From the NCBI GenBank assembly GCA_003254885.1, contig QANT01000767.1:30646-94645 (forward strand): 64,000 nucleotides of DNA. Reading direction: 5' to 3'. The stretch comes from Purshia tridentata (taxonomy: Eukaryota; Streptophyta; Magnoliopsida; Rosales; Rosaceae). Position numbers and translations under genes: made by a program. The first letter of the stretch is position 1. Every line of letters begins with the position of its first letter. Below the pieces are notes generated by a model that worked only from the letters and a program-made list of their open reading frames with translations, did no database searches and had not been told where the DNA came from. Positions 1-12,400 of the stretch are shown here, one piece after another.

Positions 1-460
1 CCTCGCTAAGCTGAACGATGCTGTTTAGCTTCCAGTTGAGCAGTACCATTATCATCCTATCAAGACCTCCCAGCGCATATTGACACGTGTTCTGTAAGCT
101 TCCCATGCGATTGACCACTCTGTTCAGTGAACTCAAATCTGGATACATGGTTGGATCTGCCTTTGTAAGACGTCGCAACCGCTTGAGCATGCTACGCCCG
201 TCCCTCAAGTGGTCGCTCAGACCCCACACGCAGCTAAGGAGCTGGGGCGAGTCCGAGTACTCCAAAGCTCGCACAATCTTGAGTCTTGGAAGCAACTCCA
301 AGAATTTTTTAGTGTTGGCCACCTCTCTTAGGGTTAGCGTTACGGCGTCATGAGTCACCAGCTTCATGGTATCGTCAGTGCCCTCATTGTGCGCTCTTGC
401 ACCAAGTACCAAAATGGTGCCTACAATTAAGAGGAGCATCACCAAATTTGTAGTTGCCAT
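1..460 (-). CDS. Secreted helical protein, possibly pectinesterase-inhibitor-like (partial, 3' end off window)
   Basis: The reverse strand is open from an ATG at 460-458 to the window edge, about 153 codons with no stop. The first ~23 residues form a signal peptide (MATTNLVMLLLIVGTILVLG, then ARA), so the product should enter the secretory pathway. The rest is predicted helical, with two cysteines about 50 residues apart in contexts (LLSCVWGLSDHLRDG and GSLQNTCQYALGG) that resemble the second half of invertase/pectin methylesterase inhibitor domains. The N-terminal cysteine pair usual for that family is not visible, so the assignment is weak. The gene was not recognised with confidence. An alternative is a lineage-specific secreted protein. 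A TATA-like stretch (ttatatatata) lies about 55 bp upstream at 512-522. The C-terminus and any introns lie outside the window. Confidence 0.5.
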   Translation of the reverse strand, partial: MATTNLVMLLLIVGTILVLGARAHNEGTDDTMKLVTHDAVTLTLREVANTKKFLELLPRLKIVRALEYSDSPQLLSCVWGLSDHLRDGRSMLKRLRRLTKADPTMYPDLSSLNRVVNRMGSLQNTCQYALGGLDRMIMVLLNWKLNSIVQLSE

Positions 461-1060
461 GATGGTGTGTTAAATTGAAGTGGTGGATAGGCTCAAAATA
501 AAGTTCCTTTTTTATATATATACTCTGATATGTCATATGTGGGAGGTTTTAGACTTGAAAGAGGTGCTTTTGGCATGGTCTCATGAGTTTGTTGAGTATG
601 GGAAATCAAGAACGGGATTGCCATGAATGTGTGGCCCAATTTTATGCTAACACAAACTAAATTAGTGGCTCAGTACTGTCGTGCCAAAACTAAACTCTTT
701 TACTGTTTGGTTTCAAGAATTCTAAAGTTATTGCCTACTTGTATAAAAGTAGACGTTGTATATATGCTATAACAAAAAGTAGGCATAGAAGGAAATATTA
801 TTGCAATATATATACCGTCTCTGCACTTCTTTGCAGGAATGCAAATAACAGTACGTGACTCTTAAAATAAGTGAAACCTAATTCAAATACTTTGAAACTA
901 TTTACATTAAAAGATCACTTACCAACAAATAAAAGAAGCAAATAAAGTCATTAAATCATTATAATCCAGTACCTTTGTTAATTCTCAAAGGAATAATACA
1001 ATACAAGCCCCTGTAGCTAGCTTAGCTAGAGATCGAAGGATCGATGGATCGATGGATCGA
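461..1060. other. Spacer: promoter of the left-edge gene and 3' flank of the KCS gene
   Basis: This is AT-rich sequence with no supported ORF. It contains the upstream region of the secreted-protein gene and the 3' flank of the KCS gene. Just before the KCS stop codon (1030-1062) there is a short run of GATCGATG-type repeats. Confidence 0.5.
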
Positions 1061-3435
1061 TCAGTTTTGAACTGGGTACCTGTGAATGCAGTCAAGCCAG
1101 GGATTCCTGACAGGCTTCCTAACCCGGCGCATGGACCGCCAAACCAGGCTGTTGCACTTGAAACCCGACCCGAACGCCAACTGCCAAACCCGGTCTCCTC
1201 TTTTCACCTTCTCCTTTGCCTCCAAATAAGCCAACTCATACCAGATGCTGGTGCTGGACGTGTTGCCAAAACGATGCAGTGTCATCCTGGAGGCCTCCAT
1301 GTTTTCGTCGCTGAGCTCGAGGTTCCTCTGCAGCTCGTCCAGCACAGTCTTGCTGGCTGCGTGCACGCAGAAGCGCTCGAAAGCCAGCTTGAAATCCGGA
1401 ATGTATGGTCTCTTGGTTGCTGATAAAGAGGGTTGTGAACTAGAATTGCCAGAAAACAAGTGCCTCGAAACCAATGTTGCGAAGAAGAGGAGCTGCTCTG
1501 AGATGGGGAGCACCAGAGGTCCCAGAGTCGTGATGTTGGTTTTCAGAGCGTCACCACCAATTTCCATTAGATCTTTGCTCGTCTTTAGTCCCTTCTGTCT
1601 TTGCTCATCTTCTTCTTGGTATACGCACCTGTTGCATTACGTACATCTTGCACGTTACTCCACTAATGCTACCAATTTCATAGAGGATTTGTGATGCTAA
1701 AACATAATTAATTAACAAACAAAACCATCCCAATTTGTTAAAGCAAGCAATTAAGAGAACTAAAAATCGAAACCAAACCTGAAGCTACGGTCGTCAGCGC
1801 CTTTATGGGTACGAACAACATGTTCAAGGCGGTACTTGGCACGGCGGTAGTCACGGCGGCGATTTGAAAGCAGCAGGGCTGAGCAACCCATGCGAAAGAA
1901 GCAGTTGGGAATTAGCATGGACCGGTCACGACCCGGGTACCAATTATAACCCACCATCTCAGTGCTCACCACCACCGCATAGTTGTTAGGGTTAGCCTGA
2001 AGCATGTCCCTAGCCAAATCAACGGCTATGATCCCAGCACTGCACCCCATGCCACCCAGATTGTAGCTCAAAATGTTGCCCCTCATCTTGTAGTGGTTTA
2101 TAATCATGGCCGAGAGCGATGGGGTGGGGTTGAAGATGCTGCAATTAACCACTAGGACCCCAATGTCCTTGGGACGGACCCTGGTCTTTTCAAAGAGCTC
2201 GTCCAGTGCCCCAAACATCACGGTTGAGGCCTCAGCACGACCTTCTTTCATGGTCGCGCTGTTATCTGTGGACATGATCACAGACTTTGGGATGTAGGTC
2301 TCGTCGCCTAAGCCTGATGAGCTCAGAATTCTCTTCTGGAATTCAAGGCTTGCTTCGTCGAACTTGCCTGATTTTCTTGCTACCTCTATGAATTGCTCCT
2401 TGGACACCTGAACATAGCATCAACTGGAAGAGTTAATGGACTGTTCTTGATAAATTAAGCACAAATTGCATTAGCACCCATAAATCATTTGTCATATATA
2501 GGTAGAAAATGTATTAGATTTCCCTATTGCTGTTAATTATATGAGAAAAAAATAAAGCTAGTTCTTCTAGTAGGAAAGTCAAATATTTTGTTGATCAGGA
2601 ATGTTCCCAGATCATAAATACAAGAACCCAACAAGAAAAGAATGTTTTAAATTAAGATTATAATTAACTTTTCATTATAATAATGGATATTTAAAAAATT
2701 ATGGATGGGAAGATGTTGAGAGTGATACTATGAAAGTCAAACAAGACACATAATCTTACTAGCTAGGGTATATATGGATGCAAATATATATATAACATGG
2801 GAAGCGAATGAGCTAAAGTGTGACAGATCTAGTTCTCTTTGCTAATCTTATTTTTGTTGGATCTTTAATCTAAACATTTGATTAGCTAGGGGTCTAAATA
2901 GTCTCTTCCATTTCTAAGTTTTAAAACTGAATTTAAACAAAAATATATTTAGATATATGTGGTACAGATCGAATTTGGATTGAAAAGTCAAAGCCCTACG
3001 TACCTTTAGATCGTCATGGGGGCGAAAACAAGCAAAATCGATAAGGTAGATGGAGCGAGGGCGTGACATGAAGTAGACAGACAGAGTGAACACAAACACA
3101 CCAAAGAAACCAAGCACGGTTGCAAGATCATAACGTGTATCATCCCAGAGCTTCTTCCAGAGCTCCTCTCTACTGAGACTCCCAACCTCGGCACTGAAAA
3201 CCAGCACCAGCACAGGAATGGTGGCCAAGTATATGGCATGGTTTATGAGGTGGTTGTAACCCAACTTCACGTACTTGAGATTCACGGATTGAAGAAAGTC
3301 CGGCAGGCGCCGCCGGACACGTACTGAGAAAGTTAGAGATCCGGCATTGGGGCCGGAAGCCTCAATGCCGCGGTTGACAATCTCTGTGGATAAGAGATCT
3401 CGTTCACTGGCCATGTTGGATGGGATTGTCTGCAT
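1061..3435 (-). CDS. KCS10: 3-ketoacyl-CoA synthase, FIDDLEHEAD/KCS10 type
   Basis: The three coding exons are 3435-3004, 2407-1779 and 1628-1061, with GT/AG introns of phase 0 and 2, giving 542 residues. KCS enzymes condense malonyl-CoA with long-chain acyl-CoA in the ER, the first step of very-long-chain fatty acid elongation for cuticle lipids. Two N-terminal membrane segments lie at about residues 65-85 and 105-125. The catalytic cysteine is in [10 protein letters not shown] near residue 266. The conserved histidine-containing stretches VRTHKGADD and [10 protein letters not shown] are present, and the C-terminal [11 protein letters not shown]-type motif is nearly perfect ([11 protein letters not shown]). 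The N-terminal stretch [20 protein letters not shown] matches FIDDLEHEAD rather than other KCS members. FDH restricts epidermal fusion between organs in Arabidopsis. A second in-frame ATG at 3414 could be the real start, giving a protein seven residues shorter. A TATA-like motif on the reverse strand lies at about 3473-3482. Confidence 0.95.
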
Positions 3436-4591
3436 TTTTGTCTATTGAGAGAGATGAGGGGGTGTGAGGGGGTTAAATATATGATGACCATGAAAGGTGG
3501 TGGGTGGGATGTAGTTAATGCAAGCACCAACTAGATCCAACTACATGAGAGAGATTAGTTGGGGGGCTTTGAAGTGCCTTAAATTCTTTCATTAATTGAT
3601 CAAGGAAAATTGGGTGCCTAAAAATATTCCAATTGGAGTCTCTCGATCTCTCACTCTCTATGATTTCATCTTGTGGAAATGAATTGATTTTGGTGATGGA
3701 TGATGTGAGTGAGTGTGTCACACTTTCATTTCCTGTGAGGGTATTAAATATAGGGTCAAAACCCACAATAAATTAAAAGAGGTAGTTGAAGAGATTTGGC
3801 TTCAATCCATTCGCTGGCTTCACCTTTCTTGTTATAGTTCAGCTACCATCATCACTCAACTATATATTTACCCAGGTTGCCTTCAGTGTATCCTCGGGAA
3901 TGAAATCACGTACAGTAGAACTACCTAGTTACAAGAGCAAAACCGAGAGAGAGACAAGGAATATGATTTCTTCTCTGCAACGGTCGTATATCTGTTTTGC
4001 AATAAGTGATCGTATAACTGACGTGTGCGAGAAGTTGAATGTTAAAAATCAATAAATTATATACAATAATTGCACAGAAGAAATTAATTTCCGGTCGACC
4101 TAATCTCAGCTTCCACATCATGTAGTCATATAACATTGCGTCCGGCACATGGAATAAATTTAGTTCAAGATGATTTACCAGATTGGGAAAAATGTTCATC
4201 AATTTAATAACAATTGCTCAATAAATTTGTTGATAACAAGCAATTTCTTCATTAAGGCTTAGATTTCTAATATAATTCATGTTAAACTCATCACACAATA
4301 GTAAATCTCACGTATTTTTTATCAAATCCGGATGTAGGTGTTAGACAAACCAAATAATTCTTGATAATGACCACAGTTAAAGGATTCATCTATTCACGTT
4401 TAGTACTGTTCAATGAGCAATTAATGACAACATGAAGTTCATTAAACTACAAGGGAAGCCCCTACTATTATCAGCCTGTCTTTATTACACATGCGAGCTG
4501 AGGCTTTGGGGTAATCTTATTTTCATTACAGACAGATCTATTACATATCATATGTTACGATGGTAAGATTCTAAGAATTGGATTGAAAAAT
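3436..4591. other. Spacer: KCS promoter and 3' flank of SNM1-like gene
   Basis: No ORF here has homology or plausible splicing. It is AT-rich with short homopolymers. The left part should hold the KCS10 promoter (reverse strand) and the right part the 3' UTR and terminator of the SNM1-like gene. No repeat with clear ends was seen. Confidence 0.4.
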
Positions 4592-7500
4592 TTAAGACGA
4601 CAAAAGAGAAATCATGGCATTGGCCGAATCTGGCCCATCATTATTCACACTTGGTATTATGTCTATGGGAGATACAAGCTTCACAAACTGTCTGAGTTCT
4701 GTAAAGCTGGAATGCTCGCTGTATGGCACCTCATACCTGGAGTACAAAGGAATATGCATTCAATTCATGTTTCACTGTAAAAGCTAAAATCACATGCAAT
4801 AGCTATAAGCCTACAACATAATTTGACAAAAAATCAAATTTTTGCTGTGGGGTTTACAAAATCCACACCATCATTTTATTGGGGAGTGATTCTTACATTT
4901 TGTTTAATATTGTTGAGCAATCAATAAAAATTTGACTTATACGATAGGGCTCCAGACCAGGAATGCTCATTAGTGCATGTTAAACCATGCTCTACCCATT
5001 ACAAGTTGAATATTCACGAAATTGACCAGAAGAAGAGGAATGAGCAATGACCTAGATATATCAAGAGTTCCATCTATGACAATACAGTATTGTAGGGAGA
5101 AGAAAACATCACCTTATAATGGTACCCTGCTGCCACCTTTTTCCTGGAGACTTCTTCTTTCCTTTACCAAAAGTCCAACCAGTTGGAGAGAAAGCAACAA
5201 TAAGGCTGAATCGACTCTGATCGACAGTTAAGAAAGCACAAATGAATTAGTCAAAACAGTAGTCACTGCTGCACTTCACTCCACAAATTCTTTTGAACCA
5301 TCTAACTCAGCGGAATTTGAATTCATGAAAAGGGTATAAAACTAGTCAGGAAATTCATGATAGGATACTACTTCACAAACCATAGAGAGTCAAACATCTT
5401 AATCCCAAGTCCAGAGTTCATCGAAACTTTCACTATACATTTAATAGATAATTTATACTTAAGAAACACATTGTCTGGGCATATCTACATACAAAGGTCA
5501 TAACATATTAATGAAAATGTTAACCCCTCACCGAATATTGATTGGATATATGCTTCAGTCGCTTGAAGCTTGCAAGTGTCCACATAGGCACTACATGAAT
5601 ATGGCTTTCCTGTTCATTTAATGTAAACCACTGCATATCCTCCTCAGGAAACCCCAAACATTTTAAAATATGCAGCTTTCCTGCGTTGACATAAATCTTT
5701 TTCCGGAGCACGCGAGCAACCTCCAAATAAAGTCGCTCCTTTCCTTTTGCAAAGTGAAAATACAACACATGAATGAGGGAGAAGAGATGAGTAAACTGGT
5801 TAAAGATATAAATGAAATGTAATTACCACTTTGTGGAGTAATGTAATGATATAGAGCAATAAATACAAAAACAGATGCAAGGTGTAATTCATAACAAAAA
5901 CAAATGCAAGGAACAAGTATGACTACCAATAGTGTAGCTGCCAATCAGAAATAGAGTTTTAGGGTTGAAAGTTTCAGCCTGAATGGCATCAATGACGAAC
6001 TGTATTACAGCCTCCTGCTTTGGGAAGTCATACTGCCAAAAAATAGGGTATGAAGTAAACTTCAATTCGTTTCTAGCTTCATATGATTAAAATGTCCAAA
6101 ACTGACATTTTGGAAATTACTTATGACATAATGCCTTACGTCATGTGTCAAGACTTACCTGTGGGTTACAGTATGTGGTATCAAGGATGAGAGTATGGAT
6201 AAAACGTGTTCGCAAAAAAGACATGCTTGCTACATCCTCACCAAAGCGAAAGTCCCCTGTATGTAGAACAGCCTATATACACAGAGAACCAGGATTATAA
6301 TCCCAAAAGAAGACATGAAAAGAAAAAAGAAAATACAGGACTATTATGGAGTGGATTTGGATGTAAATTTGGGCTACACCTTCCCGTTTGGTGGTTCAAA
6401 AAGTATAATTATGGAACCAGGACAATGGTTTGCATCCAAGCAGGTCACATCAATACCTGCAATACTGATCTTTTGGTTAAGGGGTACAACCTGTATATTG
6501 TCCCATGGAATGCCAATCTTCATATTTACTAGCTTAGCTGTGATGGAGGAGCAATAAATCTTTCCATGACAGAAGGACTTCGTTAGACCTTGATAATCTG
6601 CAGCAACAAATGCAATTGTATCAAACTAGAAAGCTTGACTACAAATGACTGCAAATAATCAGACCTAGGTAGTAGTTGCCATCATTCCAATTGGGAAACA
6701 TTTCCAGACTAACAAGCAACATCAAACTTAACCCAAAAAGAAAAAGATTTCTTACGATCCATATGAAAGTGAGTAAGAAACCAATGAGAACAATCCCGTC
6801 TAAGAAATTTGAAAGCATCCTGCAAATGTTAAGACAAATGAAACTTAGCAACAATACCTGCCTCATGATTATAAACAAAGATGAAAGCACCATGACTTAT
6901 CCTAAAGCTCAAGAACAATTACATACTACAACAGTTTAAAAAGTGAAAAGTATTTTTCCTTGATCTGATACAACAGAAACATTCACAATCCCTTGCAAGG
7001 CGACTTACCACTCGAAATGGTGTTCCTGGTATGCAACACCACAAGGGAACATCCCTCAGTTTCCTATTTGTGGCATAATTTTTAACCGCACCACGTTTAT
7101 GACCAGAACCTGATTGACATTTTTCTGCCCTATGCTGTTCTTTAGAGGTGATGCAAACTCCCTTTCTAGCAGTAGTAGAGCCCGGAAAATAATCTGTAAT
7201 TAACTTGTTTGCAGCTGTTTTACTAGTATCATCAACTGGTCCTTCCAAAGCATCATTGAGCCTCTCAACTCCATCAGTGCTCCTTTTTCTCGGTTGTACT
7301 TCAATTCCACCATTACCCCCCTCTCTAAGTTGAGTAAGTGCATGAAAAATCTTCTTACGTGGACCAAGTGCCGTAATACCTATGCTGAATAAATCCTTCA
7401 TAGGGAAACAAAATCAATTAAGAGAAAAATTCAATCCAATAAAAAAGCAATCTCAATAAAGTCACAAATATATGTTAAATTATATACCTCTTTTGTAAGC

Positions 7501-8422
7501 CATTGTAGGGTGTCCCAATCAATCTCTTCTCGAATAAAAACATCCTCGTACTTTGCTAAGCCCAGGCTGCGCAGCCACTCAAGAACTTGCCCTGAAACTT
7601 GAGGTCCCTTTTGGTCATCAGGAAGAAGAACCTGCTTCAAATGAAATACTATACACTAAAATTAGCATTTAGTATCAATAAAAGAGAAAAACTTGATAAA
7701 GCTGGATACTTTATACTTACATCTTGAGCTTGAATTTCCTCTTTGTCAAGACAACCATTGCTGTGGGCCTGTCGCTCTTCGTTGCTCAAATCCGAAATAT
7801 CAATCCCACATAGAGGACATTGAACCAAACCTCCATTTTCATCCTCAACAATTCCATCCCCTTCCTCCATGCCATTGACACTGACACTCCCTCCCTCTCC
7901 TACACGATTGCACAGCTTGAGCAGCACATCAAGCTCCTCAAAATCCTCGTTCGGCGAGTTGCCATTACCAGAATCAAAACCGCAATCAACTGGACGCTTT
8001 ATTAATTTAGACTCTATTGAATTGCACAGATAACCCCCAATTGGTTTCAATCCCTTTTCCTTTTCCTCATCAACCCACGCTGAAGAAGAACAAGCGACAT
8101 TACGGCCATCGTGGGTCCCACAGTCGAAGCTTGTGGGTATGGAATCCAAGCTGAAATCTTCAACAGTCGTAGATTCGAAACCCTGAGTTTGATCCAAAAT
8201 TGAGTCTTTGCTGTTGAAACAATGGGGAGGAACGTTTTCCTTGCCGGAGCTGACGGGTGTGAAACGCTTCGGTTTCTTGAAGGGCTTGGGAGCTGTGGCT
8301 GTTTGGGTGAGAGGAATCTGGAAATCGTCGTCGTCGTCGAAGTCTATGGAGTTGAATTTGGCCGAAGAGATAGGCTTCTGGTTGTTGTTGTGGCGTTGGG
8401 TGGACTTGGACTTGGAGGCCAT
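4592..8422 (-). CDS. SNM1-like DNA repair nuclease with UBZ4, SAM and metallo-beta-lactamase/beta-CASP domains
   Basis: Ten exons (8422-7721, 7631-7488, 7395-7009, 6819-6756, 6597-6380, 6272-6159, 6032-5927, 5743-5532, 5216-5113, 4736-4592) give 731 residues, with all junctions GT/AG and phase-consistent. The N-terminal ~200 residues are acidic and low complexity. A UBZ4 zinc finger follows at about 200-226 ([19 protein letters not shown], then C). A SAM domain lies at about 240-310. The metallo-beta-lactamase core starts with THFHMDHYQGL (about 427-437), supplying the HxHxDH metal site, with later LDANHCPGS and HTGDFRF motifs. The beta-CASP and DRMBL parts end in [16 protein letters not shown]1/PSO2/DCLRE1 proteins are 5' exonucleases acting in interstrand cross-link repair in the nucleus. 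The architecture fits the Arabidopsis SAM-containing homologue At2g45700 (recalled) rather than the shorter AtSNM1. The gene is transcribed divergently from the 3betaHSD/D gene. Confidence 0.93.
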
Positions 8423-9422
8423 GTTTGGGTCGTCCGCTGAGTCTTCTCTGAATCTCTGGTTACCTCTACTCTCACTCTCAAGAGATCGATTGATTGTCTG
8501 TAAACTGTAGACTGTCTGTTATATACAAGGAGGAAAGGAATGATTTTTGCGGAAGCTATTTGAAATTTGTTTGGAACAAACGAAAGGGAGGGAAAATGAA
8601 CCAATTTGCAATTAGGGATTCTAAATGTACCCACCAAATGATTTTCTCACCTCTTAAATTTCTTCCCACAAAATATTGCCCCACCACTCTCCCGTCATTC
8701 CTTTCACCCACACAGTCCGTCGACTGGCTCACCACCTCATTGATGGTTGATCCTCGTCCCTTTTTCTTTCTCAAACTCTTTTTCTTTTCATTTCTATTTC
8801 ATACTCTCTTCGGCCAAGAGAAAAAGAATTTTTGATGTATAATTAATATACATTATGTATAGTAACTAATTCAATATATAAACATATTATTAAACAATAT
8901 ATTTATTTTTGTATGATATAAATTAATATTAATAATATTTACTTATATTATATTACATATATTAATTATATCAAAAAATCTATCAAATAGAAGAGAGAGG
9001 GGTGTGGCTGGGCTGGATGGGTTTTTGGTTAACTATTGGTAAAATTATAATTTTGGGATAGGAAAAGCATTTGGTGGGTACATTTAGAACCCGCGGTACG
9101 ATTTGCATTGAATCATTATCGTAGCTGTTATTGGGCTAGCTACCGAGGCCCGTTTATACTTTTGGGCCAAGACTAAAGAAATTCAAAGTCTCTTTTTGGG
9201 CCGATTGGGTGAATCTTCATTGTCAACCGTCAATCGTCAACTAGATTCCTCTGATTTTCCATTTCTTCTCCCGTAGTTTCTTCTCTGTCACCTTCTGCGG
9301 CTCTTACTCTCACATACTCAGAGACTCTCACTCCCACTCTCAGATCCATCAGACTCCGAAATTCGAAACCTCCTTATCAGTTTTACTTCATCAATCACTA
9401 GCTGTTGCTATTTTCGTATACA
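8423..9422. promoter_or_regulatory. Divergent (head-to-head) promoter region
   Basis: This 1.0-kb stretch separates two divergently transcribed genes and must contain both promoters and 5' UTRs. The right part (9230-9422) is pyrimidine-rich (repeated ctctcact and ctcccact), typical of a plant 5' UTR. The middle is occupied by the candidate MITE at 8611-9100, which leaves about 190 bp on the SNM1 side and about 320 bp on the dehydrogenase side. Confidence 0.5.
8611..9100. mobile_element. Candidate MITE in the divergent SNM1/3betaHSD promoter
   Basis: The ends are an inverted repeat of about 28 bp: forward at 8619-8646 (starts ttctaaatgtacccacc) and reverse at 9062-9090, with about 27 of 28 positions matching. 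The 7-mer atttgca occurs immediately outside both ends (8604-8610 and 9101-9107) and is a candidate target duplication. The interior (about 430 bp) is AT-rich with no transposase. The element lies between the ATG of the SNM1-like gene (8422) and that of the 3betaHSD/D gene (9423), so it fills about half of the shared upstream region. The superfamily is not resolved; hAT or Mutator would be compatible. Confidence 0.6.
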
Positions 9423-12400
9423 ATGGCTGGGGATGAGAGGTGGTGCGTGGTGACCGGAGGCCGAGGCTTCGCTGCTCGCCATTTGGTTCAGATGCTGATC
9501 CGATACGACTTGTTCCTTGTCCGAATCGCCGACTTGGGTCCCACCATGGATCTGGAACCTTCCGAGGAAAATTCAATTCTCGCTGAAGCTCTAAGCTCTG
9601 GCCGTGCCCAGTACACATCCATCGACCTCCGCCTCAAGGACCAAGTTCTCAAAGGTCAGCTTTCTTCGTTATTATTATTTTTTTCAATCCTTAATTATAT
9701 TTCTGGCGGCTAATTAGTAATTTACTTAACCTTAGCGTGTTTTGGATTCAATCTGTGTAGCTTGTGAAGGTGCTGAGGTTGTGTTCCACATGGCGGCTCC
9801 TAATTCGTCCATCAACAATCACCAGCTCCACCACTCTGTCAATGTGGAAGGTGAAGAATGAGAATCCGATTTTTGCTTTTTGTGCGTTTTTGACTGTTGG
9901 GTCTTTCTGTAATGTTTCTATAAACTATGCTTTGCAGGAACTAAGAATGTAATCGATGCTTGTACTGAGCTAAAAGTAAAGAGACTCATCTATACTAGCT
10001 CTCCTAGCGTTGTCTTTGATGGGGTTCATGGAATTTTTAATGGGGACGAGTCATTGCCATACCCAGCTAAGGTACTCACTCATTTACTCCACTATGGTCC
10101 GGGCATTACCTCTCTTTAAAGCTACGATTATTGCTAATAAACCCCAATAATGCAAGAATTTATTTCTATTGTCTTGTAATTCAGCACAATGATTCATATT
10201 CGGCAACTAAAGCCCAAGGAGAAGCCTTAGTAATCAAGGCAAATGGTGTTAATGGGCTTCTAACATGCTGCATACGCCCTAGCAGCATTTTTGGACCTGG
10301 TGATAGGTTGCTCGTTCCATCTTTAGTTGCTGCCGCAAGGGCAGGGAAATCCAAGGTAAATAAGTTGGTGTTCTTGTTCCTTTATAGTCCTGTCTCCTTG
10401 GTAGGTAGTTCCCTCGCCCCTATGCTTTCACACAATTCTATACACATGCTACAGATAATTGCTAAGTCTATGAAATTTGATCAATTTTTTAGAAATGATG
10501 AATATAAAATAGAGATTGAGGTTGTGACTTAAGTGTCAAACAACATTAAGAGATGCAGTAAAACTTCTCTTGTTATGTAATTAAATTTTTGTTTCTTGGT
10601 TTTAGTGGGGAAAGAGAGAAAAAAAAAATTGTATCCTTGCAGGACCTTTCAATAGTTGTCCACTAGATGAATTTTGGGTTGTGGAATGGTGAGTTTAACA
10701 CACACATATTTATGCATGCATCTTCCTTCCACCATTATTAGTAAAGACTCTTCAACAATATCTGACACTTTCTTTTTTAATTTCTTTTTTCAAATGATCA
10801 GTTCATTATCGGAGATGGCAATAACATTTATGATTTCACATACGTTGAAAATGTGGCACATGCCCATATATGTGCAGAACGAGCTCTGGCATCAGAAGGG
10901 ACGGGTGCAGATAAAGCTGCGGGACAGGTGCCATAAACACTCTTCCACTGAATTCAGTTTTTTTTCAAGGAATTGGCACCATCCCTGTGTATAGAGGCAT
11001 TTGCATATTTTGGCAATCTAGCTAAAAGGAGACTGCTTTTGCAGGCATATTTTATAACCAATATGGAACCTATCAAGTTTTGGGAGTTTGTCTCACTTAT
11101 TCTAGAAGGTCTTGGCTATGAAAGGTACTTCTTCTTACTCCATTCACTTTAAGCATACGTGGGATGTAATTACTTTACTTCTCAATTCCTACTATATGAA
11201 TGATGTATATGGCATCCTAAATACATTCTTAAAAACCTCAGAGCCTAGTGTAGTGGTTATTTTCTATGTTACCTGTAAGTTTTTAATTCTTTTTTTTTTC
11301 CTTAAAAAAAAAAGGAATAACCTGAAATCTCTGTTTCTTGTTTTCAGTTTTTTCTCCTCTCTCTAGGTGTGGTTAAAGAGTAAAGTGATTGTTCAATTCC
11401 CATTCATTTCCTTAAAAAAAAAAAGGAATAACCTGAAATCTCTGTTTCTTGTTTTCAGTTTTTTCTCCTCTCTCTAGGTGGGGTTAAAGAGTAAAGTGAT
11501 TGTTCAATTCCCATTCTCTTTTATTTTCCCTGAATTAATGTTGTTTGCAGGCCAAGAATAAAAGTCCCTGCCTTTGTTATGATGCCAGTTGCACATGTGG
11601 TGGAGTGGACTTATAAGCTGTTAGGCCCATATGGGATGAAAGTTCCGCAGTTGACCCCTTCAAGAATTAGACTCCTCTCCTGTAGCAGATCTTTTAAATG
11701 TTCTAAAGCACAGGATCGAATTGGCTACACACCTATCATATCACTTCAGGTTCTATAATGTTTCATAGGAAGAGTTATAAAGTCCTTGGGTTAATTTAAT
11801 AGGATTTTCACTGGAACATCCAACCTAATCCACACTGTATACCTATGCACTTTTAATCAGCAGATTATCAGATTCAACTAAATCATTTTTAAAACTTCAC
11901 GAGATATTTATTGTGACAATCTGCAGGAGGGTCTTAAAAGGACAATCGAGTCATACCCACATTTGAGAGCTGAACATCGACGTAAAAGAGAAGGGCCATC
12001 TAAAGCTTCTTTGTATCTTGGAAATGGAAGGGGTATGAATCATCAGTTTCTATCATCGTGATTTGATGTTTTTTATTAGGTCACCAGAAACAGGCATAAT
12101 GGCATCCTTATGACTGACTTTGCATGGATGAAAGTCAATATACATGCACCCCTATATTGAACTAACGAAGCAATACATTTGCTGCTGTTGCTTTTTGCAG
12201 TTGCTGACACATTACTCTGGAAGGATAAAAAACAGACATTCAAGGCGTTATTAGTTTTGATTGCAATCTACTACAGCTTCATTGCATCTGAATTTACAAT
12301 TATTACTGTGCTTTCAAAGCTTCTACTGGCAGCATCAATATTCGTGTCCATCCATGGCATCTTACCGGAAAAGATGTATGGCCTATGCCCTTCTTGCATG

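Noticed and set aside
1245-1694. 149-codon plus-strand ORF antisense to KCS exon 3
   Set aside because: It is antisense to a well-conserved exon and its translation has no family signature.
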